Below, in pieces: positions 41,802 through 55,418 of a stretch of DNA of 64,000 bases. Below the pieces are notes generated by a model. The model was not told the DNA's origin. It was given only the letters and a program-made list of their open reading frames with translations, and made no database searches. The first letter of the stretch is position 1. The number at the start of each line of letters is the position of its first letter. This stretch comes from Centrapalus pauciflorus (Eukaryota; Streptophyta; Magnoliopsida; Asterales; Asteraceae). The stretch is from NCBI GenBank assembly GCA_020465985.1, contig JAANYP010002360.1:82059-146058 (forward strand). The letters run 5' to 3'. Both the position numbers and the translations under genes were made by a program.

Positions 41802-44496
41802 ATGTCCAGAGAAGCTTTTGTGTTAGGCTATGAGAACAGACCACCTGTTCTCTATCTGGACGAATACGAGCAATGGAAAAAGCGATTCTTGAAATTTGTG
41901 AGCATGCAACCTATGGGGCATCTCATGATTCAGTCCATCATGGAAGGACATGCTATTTTCTATTATGACATTCTTGCAATTTCAAATGCTTTTCCTCCCA
42001 TCCCAGCTACCAAAGAAGAACGGGGTCCTCAGGATGACAAGGAGAGAAAGAGAGAGAGAGAGAGACAAGTTGCTGCTCATATAGTAGAACACTTTTTGTA
42101 GTAGGCCCTACCCACAGGAAACTTTGTGAGTGTTGATAGCAAGATGTCCGCTAAGGATACGTGGGATGAAATGGAAATGCAAACGCTTGGAGCTGATTTG
42201 AATGACCAGACAAAGATTGAGAAGGCTAAGGCCAAGTTTTCTGAGTTTAGGGTAAAGGATGGAGAATCCCTACATGTTACCTTTACTTGATTTTGCATTG
42301 TATTGAATGAACTCAACAAGCTGAAGATCTTCAAGGATAGGAATGATAGCAACATTCGGTTGCTGTCTTCTCTGCCACTTGAATGGGGTATTGGCTGTAG
42401 GGCAGTCAAATGGGGTCTAGACCTTAGAAAATATATCCATCAGTGTTTTGTTTAAGGAGTAGCGGAAATATCAGGGTGATGTGGATGCGCATAAGCAGAT
42501 GACCATCTCTGTGGCATCTTTGCTGCTAAATGTCAACAACATTTCCAAAACCAATGACCCGTTGGCCTTGCTTTCATACGAAACAACTATTCGTGAGCCG
42601 ATTCAACCACACGCACCCGTGTCTACATATAATTCTGCTGGATCCTCCTCCCAATACCCACTATATGCTTTACCTCTGATACGTACCTACGGGGAACCCT
42701 TAGATGCTGAGGAATCTGAGATACATGAACAAATGGCCCTACTGACAAATCGCTTTCACCAAAATCAATTCTATCAGAACAAGACCAATAACCAGCTAAG
42801 GTATGATACGAGCCTAATGAAGTATCCTGATGAGAGGCAGGAGGAGAGAAGATAAGATAGGGAGGATAAGAGGAGATGATTGGAGGAGAGAAGAGAGAGA
42901 TGATCGAAGGTACGATGATAGGAGAGAAAGGAGAGATGAGAGACGGTATGATGAACGTAGAGACTACCATGATTTTGACCACTCAGATAGGTGAGATGAT
43001 TGAAAAGACGATAACAGGAGAGTATCACCGTCGGAGGACATCAAAGACTCTCGAAGGGTGGATAAAAGGCCTGAGACAAGAGGACAGATCAAGAGCTGAG
43101 CCAACCAAGATTGCGGACGATAGATGGTGCTACAAGTGTGGCAAAGCAAATCAGATTACTCGTGAATGCAAAAATCAATATGAGCATGAACTCAGTTACT
43201 ACGAATAATGGTGGCCGTGCTTATGAAACGAGCAGATGCGATGGCACTCGTGGCTCAGGAGGATTACTGTGTGTACGAGGAGTCTGATGATGATGATCAA
43301 CGAGGCCTAAACTGCTATATGGCCGACCAGGTTGGTCTTTCTGTGGATACTGATGATTCTGACTACCGATTAGACAGAGTTGTCTAGGGGGCGACCACTA
43401 AAGATTGGAGAGCCTGTCTGATGACCAAGCCTGGGGATATAGAATGTTCCACATCAGACTCTGAAACCAGTGAGTTACATTCCATTTACTTTCATCAATC
43501 CTTAAATGCTAATTTTGTAATAAATGAATTTAAATGACACACACAAGTTCTTGAGCTAGAAAATAAATACAATGCATAAAAAGATAAGTGTGTGAAAGCT
43601 GAACATTTAGTTCAAACATCAAGGAAAAATCAGAAACTTTCGAGAAAAATTGTCTAAATGAACATAATCTCGTAAAAACTTTCTTACAAGAAAAGTTTCT
43701 GGCTGAGGATATGAACACTTACCTTAAGAATTGTATCGATACAATCACTGAGAAAAAGAGTTCTTTGAAGTCAGAATTAGCTATGTTGAAAAAATGCCTT
43801 GAGTCTTTAAATGTTGAAAATTTGGAAAATGAGAGAAAATACAAAAATGATTGAGAGAGAGAGAGAGAGAGAGAGAATAAGTTTGTACTCCTGCATAAAA
43901 TACCTTGACGATAAATTTCTTAAACATGGTCAAACTAACCAAACTATTCACCTTAGTCAACCAAAGAAAACTTGGTTTTACCATTCCATAGAAGGAATTG
44001 GTTATACAAACCTTAAGTTATTGAAAAAGGCTCAATCAGTTTTACCCATGTTATTTGATAGAAGATATATGGGACGTGAGTATCAGACCCTTTTTCATCA
44101 TTCATCAGAAGAGGTCCTGGCCCAGGAGGATGTAAAAAGGAATGACAAAGATAATAAGCAAATTCCTTTTGCCTATGAAAAGTTGAACTACAGTTATCCT
44201 TACAGAGTACCCACTCTTGAGGATGACTTCTTCAATAGCTATTCAATGGCAGAAATGAAAGCTAAACCAGTTAAACCAATTCCTCATCCTTATATTCCTA
44301 CAATTGTTCTTCAACAAAAAAAAGCTTAAGTTTTAGAAGAGGAATTAAGGATTGCCCGTGAGAAAGCCTCTGCATGTCAAGAAGCTCTTCTTACGAGTGA
44401 GGAAAGTTTTGGAAAAGAAGTTTTTGAACAAAGTATAGAATTAACACTTTACAAAGAATAATTTAAAACTGTTTCAGAAAAGTTAATATCTTACTT
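41802..44496 (+). pseudogene. gag: Element H gag, degraded and truncated by D insertion
   Basis: Start MSREAFVLGYENRPP, then YLDEYEQWKKRFLKF, like Copia gag N-termini (Y..W...M). A stop near 42100, and a UBN2-like segment (WDEMEMQTLGADLNDQTKIEKAK, LLSSLPLEWG) with a stop near 42288 and another near 42453. A zinc knuckle at about 43125-43170 reads CYKCGKANQITREC, where Q replaces the expected His, so this copy should not bind zinc normally. An Asp/Glu-rich stretch (EESDDDDQ) and a long coiled coil follow, broken by a (GA)n run at 43852-43877. Further fragments (HLSQPKKTWFYHSIEG) continue to 44496. Confidence 0.75.
43852..43877. repeat. (GA)n microsatellite in H gag
   Basis: About 13 GA units inside coding-derived sequence; length change would shift the frame. 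Confidence 0.9.
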
Positions 44497-45642
44497 TGTA
44501 GGTCCCAAAAAGTTTCCCAACTATACTTAGATAAAATGTTGAGGGGGGGGGGGATACAGTTAATCCTTAATCACAAAGATTTTTTTCCGATGATTGTAAG
44601 TATATATTAACATTTGTTAACATTATAAACAGGTTTAGATTGCGAAAAGATCCAAACAGAGATGACATAAATGAACATCAGATCTTGACTAATCTAAGAC
44701 AAACTCAAACTAGTTACAATGAAGTGACTCAGTAAGTTTCACTCACTATTTGTACACAAGACACAGATTGAACAACTTAAGATTGGACAGCTTAGACACA
44801 CTATTCTAAATCACTCAAGTTGAACAGAACATGCATGCATGAAAAACACACTTTGCTTTACACTCACGTTCTCTGTTTGTGAATATCTCAGTTACTTTCT
44901 CTTTCATTGGAAGCTTCTCTTTTATACTCATACACAGAATCCCAGTGAAGCTTTTTCGTTGGTTGTGGAGAAAGCGGGAATGTCTTGTAATATGACAAAT
45001 TTACTTTTTTGCACCAAGACAAATCTGACAAAGAAGTTTTGTCTTTTACTGCAGAATCTTTGTCTTTACCTTTTTGTCTCTGTCGTCCTTAGCTTTACCT
45101 TAAAATGGAATGTCAACTTATGACCTTTATTCTTCCTTGTAAAGCTACTTTGGTATAAAAAATGGTCTATCACCCATTTCAGATATCCTTTTTGTCTTCA
45201 TGCTTCAGAACAACTTTCGCAGATGAAAGACTATTCTGTTTCTACATTTTGTCTTGAATTGTAGACTAATCTCAACGTTTAAAACTTTGCATGAAGACAT
45301 GGAAACATATTCGATGGAGTGTTAACCTTGTTCATAAAGAACAAGTTCTGTTCACAAAGAACATAGCACTTATCTATGTCAAAACTGTCCACCAGACATG
45401 TACAACTTAGACATATTCTGTCAAACCTAACCAACAGATATGGACAGCTTTGGCAAACTGCCAGGTTACAACTAATGTAACAGTATAAAGTAGACTTATG
45501 CTGATTTTTCAAATCACTTATCAAGTTTGATTGAGGCATTAAAAAGCCTTAAAATCTCCCCTAAGTGTATCAATCATGTTTGATTAGATATCTCCCCATA
45601 TGATATAGAGCAGGTTTGATTGAGGCCTTTTTGTGCCTAACA
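44497..45642 (-). repeat. 3' LTR of D (1146 bp)
   Basis: On the plus strand it reads TGTAGGTCCCAAAAAGTTTCCC to TTTTGTGCCTAACA, the same termini as the C LTRs with scattered differences. It has a G11 run at about 44544-44554 and several CTGTTC/AACAGG-type motifs near 45330-45480. Confidence 0.9.
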
Positions 45643-45656
45643 ATTTCCTCCTATTT
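45643..45656 (-). other. Polypurine tract of D
   Basis: Minus-strand AATAGGAGGAAAT adjoins the LTR; C has AAATAGGGGGAAAT at the same place. Confidence 0.8.
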
Positions 45657-45899
45657 GCAATATTCCGTCTAAGGCTGACCATCTCAGTTATCACTATATA
45701 GTATTACATTATAAATGAAGAAGTGAGATAACAACATAGAAGTAAAGTAAAGATCAGCTTATACATAATGGAAACTGTTTAAACAACTAGTGTTTACAAA
45801 GAAAAGTACAACTAATGTACATTACAACAAAAACTATAACTATTGGACTGTTGTTGTTGGGAGCAGATAATGGCAAGCCTGACTAACTAATGGTCAACT

Positions 45900-48800
45900 T
45901 CCATTCTTCATCTACACATCAACTGTAGATGGACCTTTCTCTTTCTCTGTTTCCTTTACTAATTCACCAGCAGCTTTGAGAAGTTTTTCTTGTTCCAGGC
46001 CAGCCAAGATTTTCTTCTTGCATTCAAAGCTCTCAACAACCTGTTTTAGGTAGAAAAGCTCCTGTCTGTCAAGTTCAACCCTGGCATTGCATGCTGCTAA
46101 CTGACTTATAATTCCTACTCTCGACCTGAACACGTATGTTGTTATGCATTTGAAGGAAAGAAGCTATCTGACACCAGCTTTGTGAAGATCTGAAGCTCTC
46201 TGAAAGCACATCTTCTTAGTAAGAGGATCCACAAAGAATACTCCAACTTCAGGATCTTCAATAAACTTCCTTTCAATTGGTTCTACACCTTTGGGTAGGC
46301 TGTGATTCATACCCTTTATCTCAGTGGCATAGAACCATTGCTCAATCAACATCACAATCTCCTCAAGTTCTGTGTCGCTCTTCTGTCTTCTAGGTTTGAT
46401 TGTGGGTTCCATATTGGAGGTGCCCTTAATCATCTCTTCAGGTATAAGACCCAACCCCTTTACCTTTTCAATCAGCTTTCTCACAAATGCTCTATCAATT
46501 TTGGCAGTCTCAGATTTTGAACTTCTTAGAGCAATTGCAAGCTCAACCCATTCTTTGTATCCCATTTTGGCTACATCAGCTACTTCACATGACTCTAATT
46601 CAGGGTCATCAGCACCAAATCTTGTAATCTGTAGCTTCCAATGCTGATTCTTCCTTGAAGTTGGAACTTCCAACTTTGACAATGGTTTCCCTGGCCAGCC
46701 TTCTTTCAACAATATCATAAAAATTCTTTTTGACCAGGTTGTCAAAGTGAAAATTGGGTTACGACAGATGAAAGGGTGGTGGACACAGACTTCTCCTTGG
46801 TCACAGAGACCTTTGATCCCTTTTCCTTCTCTATTCTTTTTTTCTCACTGTCAGTCTCCTTGACAGCTTCCTCCAACTTCTTTTGCATTACTAAAGATGA
46901 CATTTTTACTTTCTTTGCCTCTTTGGAAGCCAAAACCTGAGCAGCTTTGACAGAAGCTGCTTCCTCTTTTGCTCTCTCCAAGAGCTCAACTTGTTATTGT
47001 TTCCACTCATAGTAGGTTTCAAGTGGAATTTTCATTTCTTTTGCTTGGGATTTGTCATATTTAAGCTGAAGCTCTCTTTTAACCTCTGTATCCACGACAG
47101 TCTTACCTTTTCCTTTAGCTAAAGTGGATGCAACAATCTCAACCTCCTCCTCTTCTGATGATTCCAGTACTAGTTGTCTTTTTTTTGCTGGGCTTGTCCT
47201 CAGATATAAGTTCTTCCCCCTTAGATAGTGCAAGGCTTGAAGACTTAGCTTGAGTAGGCTCAGCTGTCCTAGAATCATGGGATGTACCTGCAGTAGCATC
47301 GATGGTTAGTTGGCCTGTTGCTCGCCCAACTGAGGCTGATTTCTCCTTAGAAGGGGATGAAGATTTCTCCCCCTTAGAGTTAGTCTTTGATGCAGACTCC
47401 TTCTCCCATTTTGAAGGAGATGACACAGAGCCTTCAACAACAATACTGCTCAAAGGAACAAATCTAGTGGGTTTGGTAGTAGCAGGCTTGGTAACAGGTG
47501 TTGGACCAACCAGTTTATGCACTAAGAAAGCCAGGATGTCCTTCACCTCATCTAACTGGGTAAGGCATTTGTCAGGTGAGGATGATTGACAGTTGGAGTT
47601 GGCTAAAAGAATGGAAATGGCAGCCCTGTCAGCATAACTAAACATAAGGCTTTAAGCTGTGCAAAAGACACATTGATGGACTATTGCGCATATTCAAAAC
47701 CTGATGCTACTGTGTTGGACAGAGATACCACCAAGGTATTCAAAGAGACTAAAGTGATGGGAAGAGAGACATAACAGGTTTCAGCAATACTTGATAGTTG
47801 TTGAGAAATAATTGTCAAGCTGGACACAGTGTCCTACTGATTGGAAAGAAGAGATGAAAGAGAAGTGGAGAGTTGTTGCAGTTGTGTAGTGAGTGCAATC
47901 AGCTGAGAAGAGTAGTGAGGTTGTGGAGTGGGTTGTGGAAAGGATGACTTGAACGAATCTAGAAATCCTACAAGCTGTGTAGACACAGACTCTACAATAG
48001 TAGACGGCAGGGTGGTCATGGATTTATCCAAAGAATCAACCTTGATGGACAACACATGTAGTTGTTCCTTCAAGGACAATCCCTTAGGTGATGGAGGAGT
48101 AAGTGTGGTTTGTTTGGATTATGTAGATGGAGATGAAGATGAAGACGGAGTTGAACCCTGTGGAGGTGAGGTAGGTTCACTTGGTGATGGTAGGGGCACA
48201 GTGGAAAGAAGTTCCATAGCTTGTGCAAAGGATAAGTGACCCAGGTTAGAGAGGTCAATGTTACCTTCAATAGTGGCCAAACCTGCATCATGAGGTGAAG
48301 TTGGTTGAGTGACTAGTCTCTCAAGAACCACTGGGATTGTGATTCCTTCATCAAATACATGGGCAGGACCCTCAGTGGTGCTTTGGTGTAGATGCACCTC
48401 ATCAGTGGTGAAAACTAGTGATGAAATTTGCAGATGAGGATGACCTTCACCAAAGGGTTTGTCTATACCCTGTAGTTCATCAAGCTGGGGAGTTGGTCCT
48501 TCAACAACTGATGGGGATGGACCAATTGTATCATGAGGAGCAGAAGATCAAGGCTGATTAGTTGGTGGGCTAAAACCAACTGTTTTGACACCTTGTGCAG
48601 ACTCAGAAGGTGTTGGATAAATATGAGTAAGGGACTGTGTGGACATAGTGTGGAGTGGAGAAACTCCAGTCTTTCATTGTCTTCACCCTGTTGGGAGGGT
48701 AACACAGTAGATGTTGTAGCCTCCATATGAACAACTGGCACCTGTTCGGAGAAACCAGAATGCTCAAGCTGACTCTGGGTAGACTCTTGATGGAGTGAGG

Positions 48801-49773
48801 CAGGCTCCATAGTTGGTGCAACATTTTCCGAGAAAGGTGGAAAGGATGCAGCAGGGGTGGCATCTTTTTCAACTGGATTCTATTGGGAGGAACTAGAGGG
48901 ACTTTGTGGGGTGGAACGACTCTTTGACCTTTTCTTGGCTAATGATTTCTTCCTCAGCCTGATGAGGAGGAGGGAGAAGTGGCAGGGTCTTGAGTTTGGA
49001 CTGGTGGGGAGACTAGGCTGAGAACAGTTGGTGAAAGTTGTTCTCTTATCTCAGGTGGCACAGAGCCACTGGCCACAAAGGCCTCTGGTTGAACTGATGA
49101 GCCTCGGTGAACAGTCTGCTCCCCTTCAGGCACAAATATTGAGGGAGTAGACTTTGTCTTCTTGACCTTCTTGTGGACATGGCCTGGTTTACTAGGCTTC
49201 AGGGCATGTTTTGTTCTTTTAGTCAGTGTCTTGGATTTTCTAGTGGGAGCAGCAGCTGGTTCCACCTCCATTGTAGAAGGTCCTTCCACCAAACCAAGCA
49301 GCCTCCTCATAGGTGTTGTTAGAGGAGGCTCTTCAGCAGTTACAGGGGCATGAAATACTTTGTTTCCAATAACTGGAAACACCATGGGCTTTAGAAGGGG
49401 CTCAGAATTGTACAGAGAATCACCATAGACATGCTTGTCGATGAGACTGAGAAATCTGCGATACCTTACAGATGGAGATCGTTGTTCTTGTTCCACAAAG
49501 GCTCTTAGATTCCCATGTTTAAGGTAGTCCCATCCACAATTTGTAGAGCCACTTGCACTTCATCGTGGCTAAGCTGATCAAAAGAGCCAACCTTACAGCT
49601 CAGACTCATTACCAATGAGGCAAAGAAATAGATGTAGGTTGGGGCCAACTCCTTTCTTGATAATGTGGCTCCAACCCTGGGTGCAGACACACCACAACAA
49701 CATAGCAGGTTTTTCATTCGGCTGGTTTTTAGGCTGTGACTTGTCATATTTTTCAACCACGGGAAGATGAAGT
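45900..49773 (-). pseudogene. Element D third ORF, part after the C insertion
   Basis: Resumes at 49773 with LHLPVVEKYDKSQP, continuous with REVLHLPVAETYDQP in C. Then LAPTYIYFFASLVMSLSCKVGSFDQL, DGTTLNM, VRYRRFLSLIDKHV, a basic cluster (TKRTKHALKPSKPGHVHKK, 49160-49260), long Ser/Thr/Pro-rich linkers, a coiled-coil/charged stretch (46742-47050), and the C-terminal block GYKEWVELAIALRSSKSETA, GVFFVDPLTKKMCFQRASDLHK (about 46164-46600), ending near 45912. Many frameshifts and stops. Homologous to C along its length. No membrane anchor is visible. Confidence 0.8.
49769..49773. other. Left target-site duplication of C (GAAGT)
   Basis: GAAGT before the LTR at 49774 is repeated at 62828-62832. 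Joining the flanks across it restores continuous homology of the D third ORF to C. Confidence 0.93.
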
Positions 49774-50871
49774 TGTAGGTCCCAAAAGGTTTCCCTAGTG
49801 TATTGTTCTAAGGTGTAGAGGGTGGGGGGGGGGGGGGTATACAGCAAATTAAAACTCAACACTCTTTTCTCAATGTTTGTGTATATTATTAACAAGTGTT
49901 ACTTACAAACAAGCTTGACTACAGACGAGTTCAAGCTGAGATGACAGATACAGCAGATGTTTAACTAGTCTAGGACATACTCAGACTAGATACAATGAAG
50001 ACACTCACTAAGATGAACTCACTGTTTTTATAAGACACAGATGGACAGCTTGCATAAGAATAGCTTGGACACACGTTACTGTTTTATTCAAGCAGACTTG
50101 CATGCATGGAAAAACACACTTCAATGCACGATCTGAATTTCTCACTCTTGGTTGTCTCACAATCCTTAGAAGCTTCCTTTTATACTCTCACTGAGAATCT
50201 CAGTGAAGCTTCTTCATTGGACGATGAGATAGTGGGATGTCTTTCCGAAAAGACAAAACAAGTTTTCTACACATTCTGATAAAGCAGACTTGTCTTCATG
50301 TCGCAGAATCTTTGTCTTTTTCTTATTGTCTCTATTGTAGAAGGCTTTAACCAAAAGAGGAATGTCAACTTTGCATCTTTCTTCTTTTGTTAAGGCCATT
50401 TTGATATAAGAAATGGTCTGTCACCCATTTCAAACATCCACTTTGTCTTCATGTAATAGAACAGCGTAGGCAGCTTTAGCATCTTTTGTTTTCCACTGTC
50501 TTCGACTTTTTAAACTGATCTTGTAGTCTAAAACAATACATGAGGACTTGGAAACATATTCCATAAAGTGTTTAGCCTGTTCACAAAGAACAGAACACTT
50601 AGAATTTGTCCAAGCTGCTCATCAGAGTAGAGCAGCGTCGACAGTTTATGTCCAGCCTGTTTAACAGAATGAACAGTTTGGGCAACCTACCTTTGTTGCA
50701 ACGAATGCAACAGGGTAAACAACTTTGACTTATATTGCAAATCACTTTTCAGGTTTCAATAAGCCATTAACAGGCCTTACATTATACCTTTAAGTGCATC
50801 AAACGGGTTTGATTAAAGATCTCCCCCTAAGATGTAGAGCAGGTTTGACTGAGGCCTTTTTGTGCCTAACA
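49774..50871 (-). repeat. 3' LTR of C (1098 bp)
   Basis: Plus-strand reading TGTAGGTCCCAAAAGGTTTCCC to TTTTGTGCCTAACA. A G-run (about 13 G) near 49826-49838 varies in length against the other LTR. Confidence 0.94.
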
Positions 50872-50885
50872 ATTTCCCCCTATTT
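50872..50885 (-). other. Polypurine tract of C
   Basis: AAATAGGGGGAAAT on the minus strand, next to the LTR start. Confidence 0.85.
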
Positions 50886-51189
50886 GCAATAATCAGTCTA
50901 AGTTGATTTTATCAATAATCACTATATATTTTTACAATACACTTTGCTGAAATGAAATTTCAACATTAAGGTAAAGTAAAGGATCAGTTTATATATACTG
51001 ATTTTGATTACAAAAACAACATATGTTTTTACAAGAGTACAACTAATGTACTGTAGATTACAACTAATGTAAAGTAAAAGTTACAACAAATGCAACAAAG
51101 TACAACTAATGTACATAAAATTTCAACATGTTGGACTTTTGATGATTGGAGCAAGTAATGGCAAGCCTGTCCAACTATTGGACAACTTC

Positions 51190-54100
51190 CATTCTTTATC
51201 TACTCAAGTAGTAGATGGACTTCAAGGCAGTGGTGGCACTCCTTCTTCGAACATTTCTTCAAGTTGTTCCCTGTTTCATCCATTTTTTCCATTTCAACTC
51301 TTAGGAACATGAAACTGGGATGTTGAAGCTCTCCTCTTTCATAAAAACCCCTGAGCTGATCCCAGATGGCTGCTCTCAATTTTACAGACTGCCTAAAGGA
51401 GTTAGCAAGTCTAAAGACAATGAGCTGTTTGAGACCAACCTTGTGCAAGTCTGATGTTCTTTGGAAGCACTTTTTCTTTGTAAGGGGATCTACAAAGAAT
51501 ACACCCAGCTCAGGTTCTTCAATCAGCTTATCTTCCTCATGTTCTACTCCCTTGGGCAGGCTATGGTCTACTCCTTTGATTTCCACGGCTACATCACCTT
51601 GTTCAATTATTATCAGGAGTTCCTCCAGCTCTGTATCCTTTCTCCTTCTCTTGGCCTTTATCTTGGGTATAACCACTGAGGTACCCTTGATTTGTTCTTC
51701 TGTGATCAGGCCAAGATCCTTCACTCTTTCCATTAACTTTTTGACATATGCCCTGATAGTCTTAGCAGTTTCAGACTTAGACTGGCTCAGGGCAACTGCC
51801 AACTCCACCCATTCTCTGAATCCCATTTGTGCAACATCAGTGTGTTCATAAGCCTCCAGTTCTGGACCTTCAGCACCCATTCTGGTTATCTAGTAACTTC
51901 CACTGTTTGCCTTTTCTTGAAATGGGAACAACTTTGACAATTGGTTCCCTTGCAAGTCTTCTTTCTGCAACATCAAAGAACTTTTTCCTTGCCAGGTTGT
52001 CAAAGTGAATCTGGGCTCTTGCAGAGGAGGATGCTTGCTTGGACTTGGTCACTGAGACCTGAGCACCCTGTTCCTTTTCACCTTCCTTTTCAACCACTGA
52101 CTCTCTAGCAGCCTCTAGCAATTTTCTTTGGACATCCAAAGAAGGCATTTTAATTTTACTTGCCTCCTTCAACGCAAAGGTTCTTGCACCTTCGGCAGAG
52201 GCTTCTTCTTTCTTTGGTTTTTCAAGGGCTTGGAGCTGTTCATCTTTGTATTCATAATACTTCTCCATAGAGACACCCATTTCTTTAGCTCTGGCCTTGT
52301 CAAACTTCAGTTGGCAGCTTTTAGATAGTCAGGGTCTACAGATACTTTCTTCTTTCCTTTAGCTGTTGTAGTTGGAACAGCTTCAGGATCCTCTTCCTCC
52401 TCTTCTTCTTCTTGTGCCAATATCAGATGTCTCCTTATGCTTGGCTTGTCCCCAGGAATGGATTCCTCCCCCTTAGATTGTGCTGGGTTTGGAGATCCAG
52501 CCTGAGTAGGCTGAGCAGCTTCAGTTTGATAGGAGACATCCTCAGTGGGACATGTAGGACCTGTTTGTGATACACCTGCTGCATGACCAACAGATGTTGA
52601 TTTCTCCTTAGAAGGAGAAGAAGATTTCTCCCCTTTAGACTTGGTCTTTGAGGTAGATAACTTCTCCCCATTTGAAGGAGATGGCACATAGCCTTCAACA
52701 TGTGGTCTTCCTGGAGAAACAAATTCAGCAGGCATAGCAGCAGTTTTGGAAGCAGGTTTGGGGCCAACCAGGCTATGCACTAAGAAAGCCAGGTGGTCCT
52801 TAACCTCTGCAAGCTGGGTAAGGCAGGTCTGAAGAGAGGTTGATTGAGAAGCAGTAATGGAGGACAACTTAGAGAGATTTTCCCTGTCAGAAGCTGTGAA
52901 CAACAAACTTTGAAGCTGTGCAAGATGTAGTTCAAAAGAGTCTTGCACATCATCAAGGTTTGATGACAAAGAATTAGACAGAAAGACTATGAGAGTATTT
53001 AAGCTGGCCAATGTAGATGAAGGGTAGTGGTGCAAGTGTTTAGGGAAGTGGACATCTATTGGGAGACAGCTGCCATGGAGGACACAGAGTCCTGTGGAGT
53101 GGAAAGGATAGTGGAGAGGGTAGTGGAGATAGTTTGCAGCTGTGCAGTGAGTGCAAGCAGCTATGAGGACTGATCACCTTGAGGAGGGGTTGGAAAGGAA
53201 TTCTTGAACAGATCAAAGAATCCTTTTAGCTGTGCAGACACAAAGTCTGAGATGATGGATGGTAGAGAGGTCATGGAGTTTTCCAACGAACTAACTTTGT
53301 TGGTTAGCAATGACAGCTGATCCTTCAAAGGAAGATCTTTAGGGGATGGAGGAGTATGGGTGGACTGTTTTGATTGTGTGGATGGTGAAGAATGAGAATG
53401 AGATGAGGATGAGGCAGGTGTATGAGGATGTGTTGGGGAAGGTAGGGATAATTTGGAGAGAAGTTCCATAGCCTGGGCATAAGTAAGATGGCCCAGCTTG
53501 GAAGGGTCAATGGATCCTTCAGCAGTGGCTGTACCTGCTTCATCAGGAGACGGGGTAGAAGTTGGTGGCGTTTCAGATGCTGCGTGTTTTGTAACACATT
53601 CATCAAAGCCTGGGGTGGTTCCCTCAGCAGCACCTTGGTTTATAGGTACCTCATCATGGGGAGATGGGATGTGCATTTCAACATCAACAGTGGTGAAACC
53701 TGCTGATGAAATTTGCATTTGAGGTGCAGCCTCACCAGAGGGATGGTCTGTTCCCGGTGCTTCATCTGCTTGGGAGGTTGGTCCTTCAGCAGCTGTTGGG
53801 TGTACAACAACTGCATCACTAGGAGCAGAAGTTTGAGGCTGATCTACTGGATGGTCTAGTCCAGCAGGGTTGGCACCTCGTGCAGACTCAGGTTGTGTTA
53901 GAGAAGTATGAGGTGGAGACTGTGTGGACTCAGTGTGGAGTGGAGTGAACTCCTGTCTTTCAATACCCTCAGCCTGTTGGGAGGCTGGGATAGTTGATGT
54001 TGTAGTCTCCATAGGTACAACTGGTTCCTGTTGGGAGGAACTAGAGGGTCTAGGCTGACTCTGGGTGGATTCAGGTTAACCTGTTAAGCCTGCTCCAATG

Positions 54101-55418
54101 ATGCTGGACCTTCTCCCAAAATAGGAGAGGCAACATGGGTTGCTTCTTTGTCAACTAACTCCTGTTGAGAGGAGCCAGAGGGGCTAGTTTGGGTAGGTGG
54201 TTTCTTCCTAGCTAATGATTTTCTCCTGGAATATTGTGACAATGTGGGGGATTAAGGAGAAGTAGCAGGAAATTGTGTTTGGACTGGTGGTGAGACTGGG
54301 TCAGAAACAGGAGGGTTAACCTATTTCATAGTCTCAAGTGTCACAGAGGCACCAGCCACAAAGGCTTCATGTTCAACAGATGAACCAGGGTGAGAAGTCT
54401 GCTCCCCCTTAGCCACAGAGGCTAATGGGGCGGAATTTGACTTAGCTGTTTTAGCCTTCTTGCGGACAGGCTCAACTTGAGTTGATTCCAGGACCCTTTT
54501 GAAAACTTTGGGCCTGGATTTGGATTTTCCTTTGGGATCAATCACTGGATCCACCCTCATAGCAGAGGGTCCTTCCACCATGCCAAGGAACTTCCTCATA
54601 GGTGTAGAGAGAGGATGTTGATTGGGAAGAACAGGGGTGTAGAAAACTCTATTCCCAATCACTGGGAATACAAGAGTAAGTAACATAGGCTGAGAGTTAT
54701 AGAGATGCTCACCACAAACGTGCTTGAATATGAGGCTCAGAAACCTTGGGTATCTAACAGCAGCTGGACGCGTTTCCTGCTGCACCAGGTTCCTCAAATT
54801 CACAAGAATCCAACGAGCCATGTTTAGAGTAGTCCCATCTACAAGCTGTAGGACTATTGAGATTTCATCACGGCTAAGTTTGTCAAAAGAACCAACTTTG
54901 CTGCTGAAGCATATTACCACGGAGGCAAATAGAAAGCTGTAGGTTGGTGAGAGATCCTTTCTGAACAGCGTGGCTCCAATTTTGGGTTCTGCTACATCAC
55001 AGAAGCGTAGCAAATTTCCCATCTGATCATTCTCTAGCTATGGCTGGTCATATGTTTCAGCCACAGGAAGATGAAGAACTTCCCTGATGAGATCAGTAGT
55101 TATCTCAATGGTCTGAGTCTTATTGAGAATGGTTCCCCTGATAATTTTGGTTGCTAGATCATAGGCACAGGTGTACCAAAATTCATACACCATCTCCTGG
55201 TACACGACACCAGGAGATGCAGTCATGGCATAGTGTAGAGGGTGAACCTTCAGAAACTCCACCATATTTTCATAACCTTTCACTACATAGTTTTTGGGAA
55301 TGGTTAGGTGTGCAATGTAGTTTGTGGGTTTTAGTGTTAGCATCGTGGTAACAGAAGGGTGTTTCTCAACATCCTTACCAACGAATACTGGAAGCAAAGG
55401 GGTGTTTTGGTGAGCCAT
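51190..55418 (-). pseudogene. Element C third ORF (very large aORF protein of unknown function), degraded
   Basis: Start MAHQNTPLLPVFVGKD (55418). The N-terminal block has LTIPKNYVVKGYENMVEFL, YEFWYTCAYDLATKIIRG, TDLIREVLHLP, a TAG at 55040-55038, then SPTYSFLFASVVICFSSKVGSF, QLVDGTTLNMARWILVNL and YPRFLSLIFKHV. A basic, possibly nuclear-localising cluster (KGKSKSRPKVFKRVL, VRKKAKTAK, about 54440-54540), a long Ser/Thr/Pro/Gln linker, a coiled coil with ALSQSKSETA, and the C-terminal block (FREWVELAVALS, GVFFVDPLTKKKCFQRTSDL, ANSFRQSVKLRAAIWDQLRGF) follow. Several frameshifts. Roughly 1400 codons if intact. Distantly similar in layout to the B/E protein. Confidence 0.8.

Larger units (their letters stand above)
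40700..44496 (+). mobile_element. Copia element H, 5' part (LTR, primer site, leader, gag), interrupted by D
   Basis: 5' LTR, TTGGTATCAGAGCC primer site, a leader with iterated CCGAA-N-TTCGG motifs, and a long gag. The gag coiled-coil region is cut at 44496 by the insertion of Copia D; the rest would lie to the right of the window. Gag is damaged by several stops and a (GA)n expansion. Long gag with coiled coil suggests the same SIRE-like group. Confidence 0.75.
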
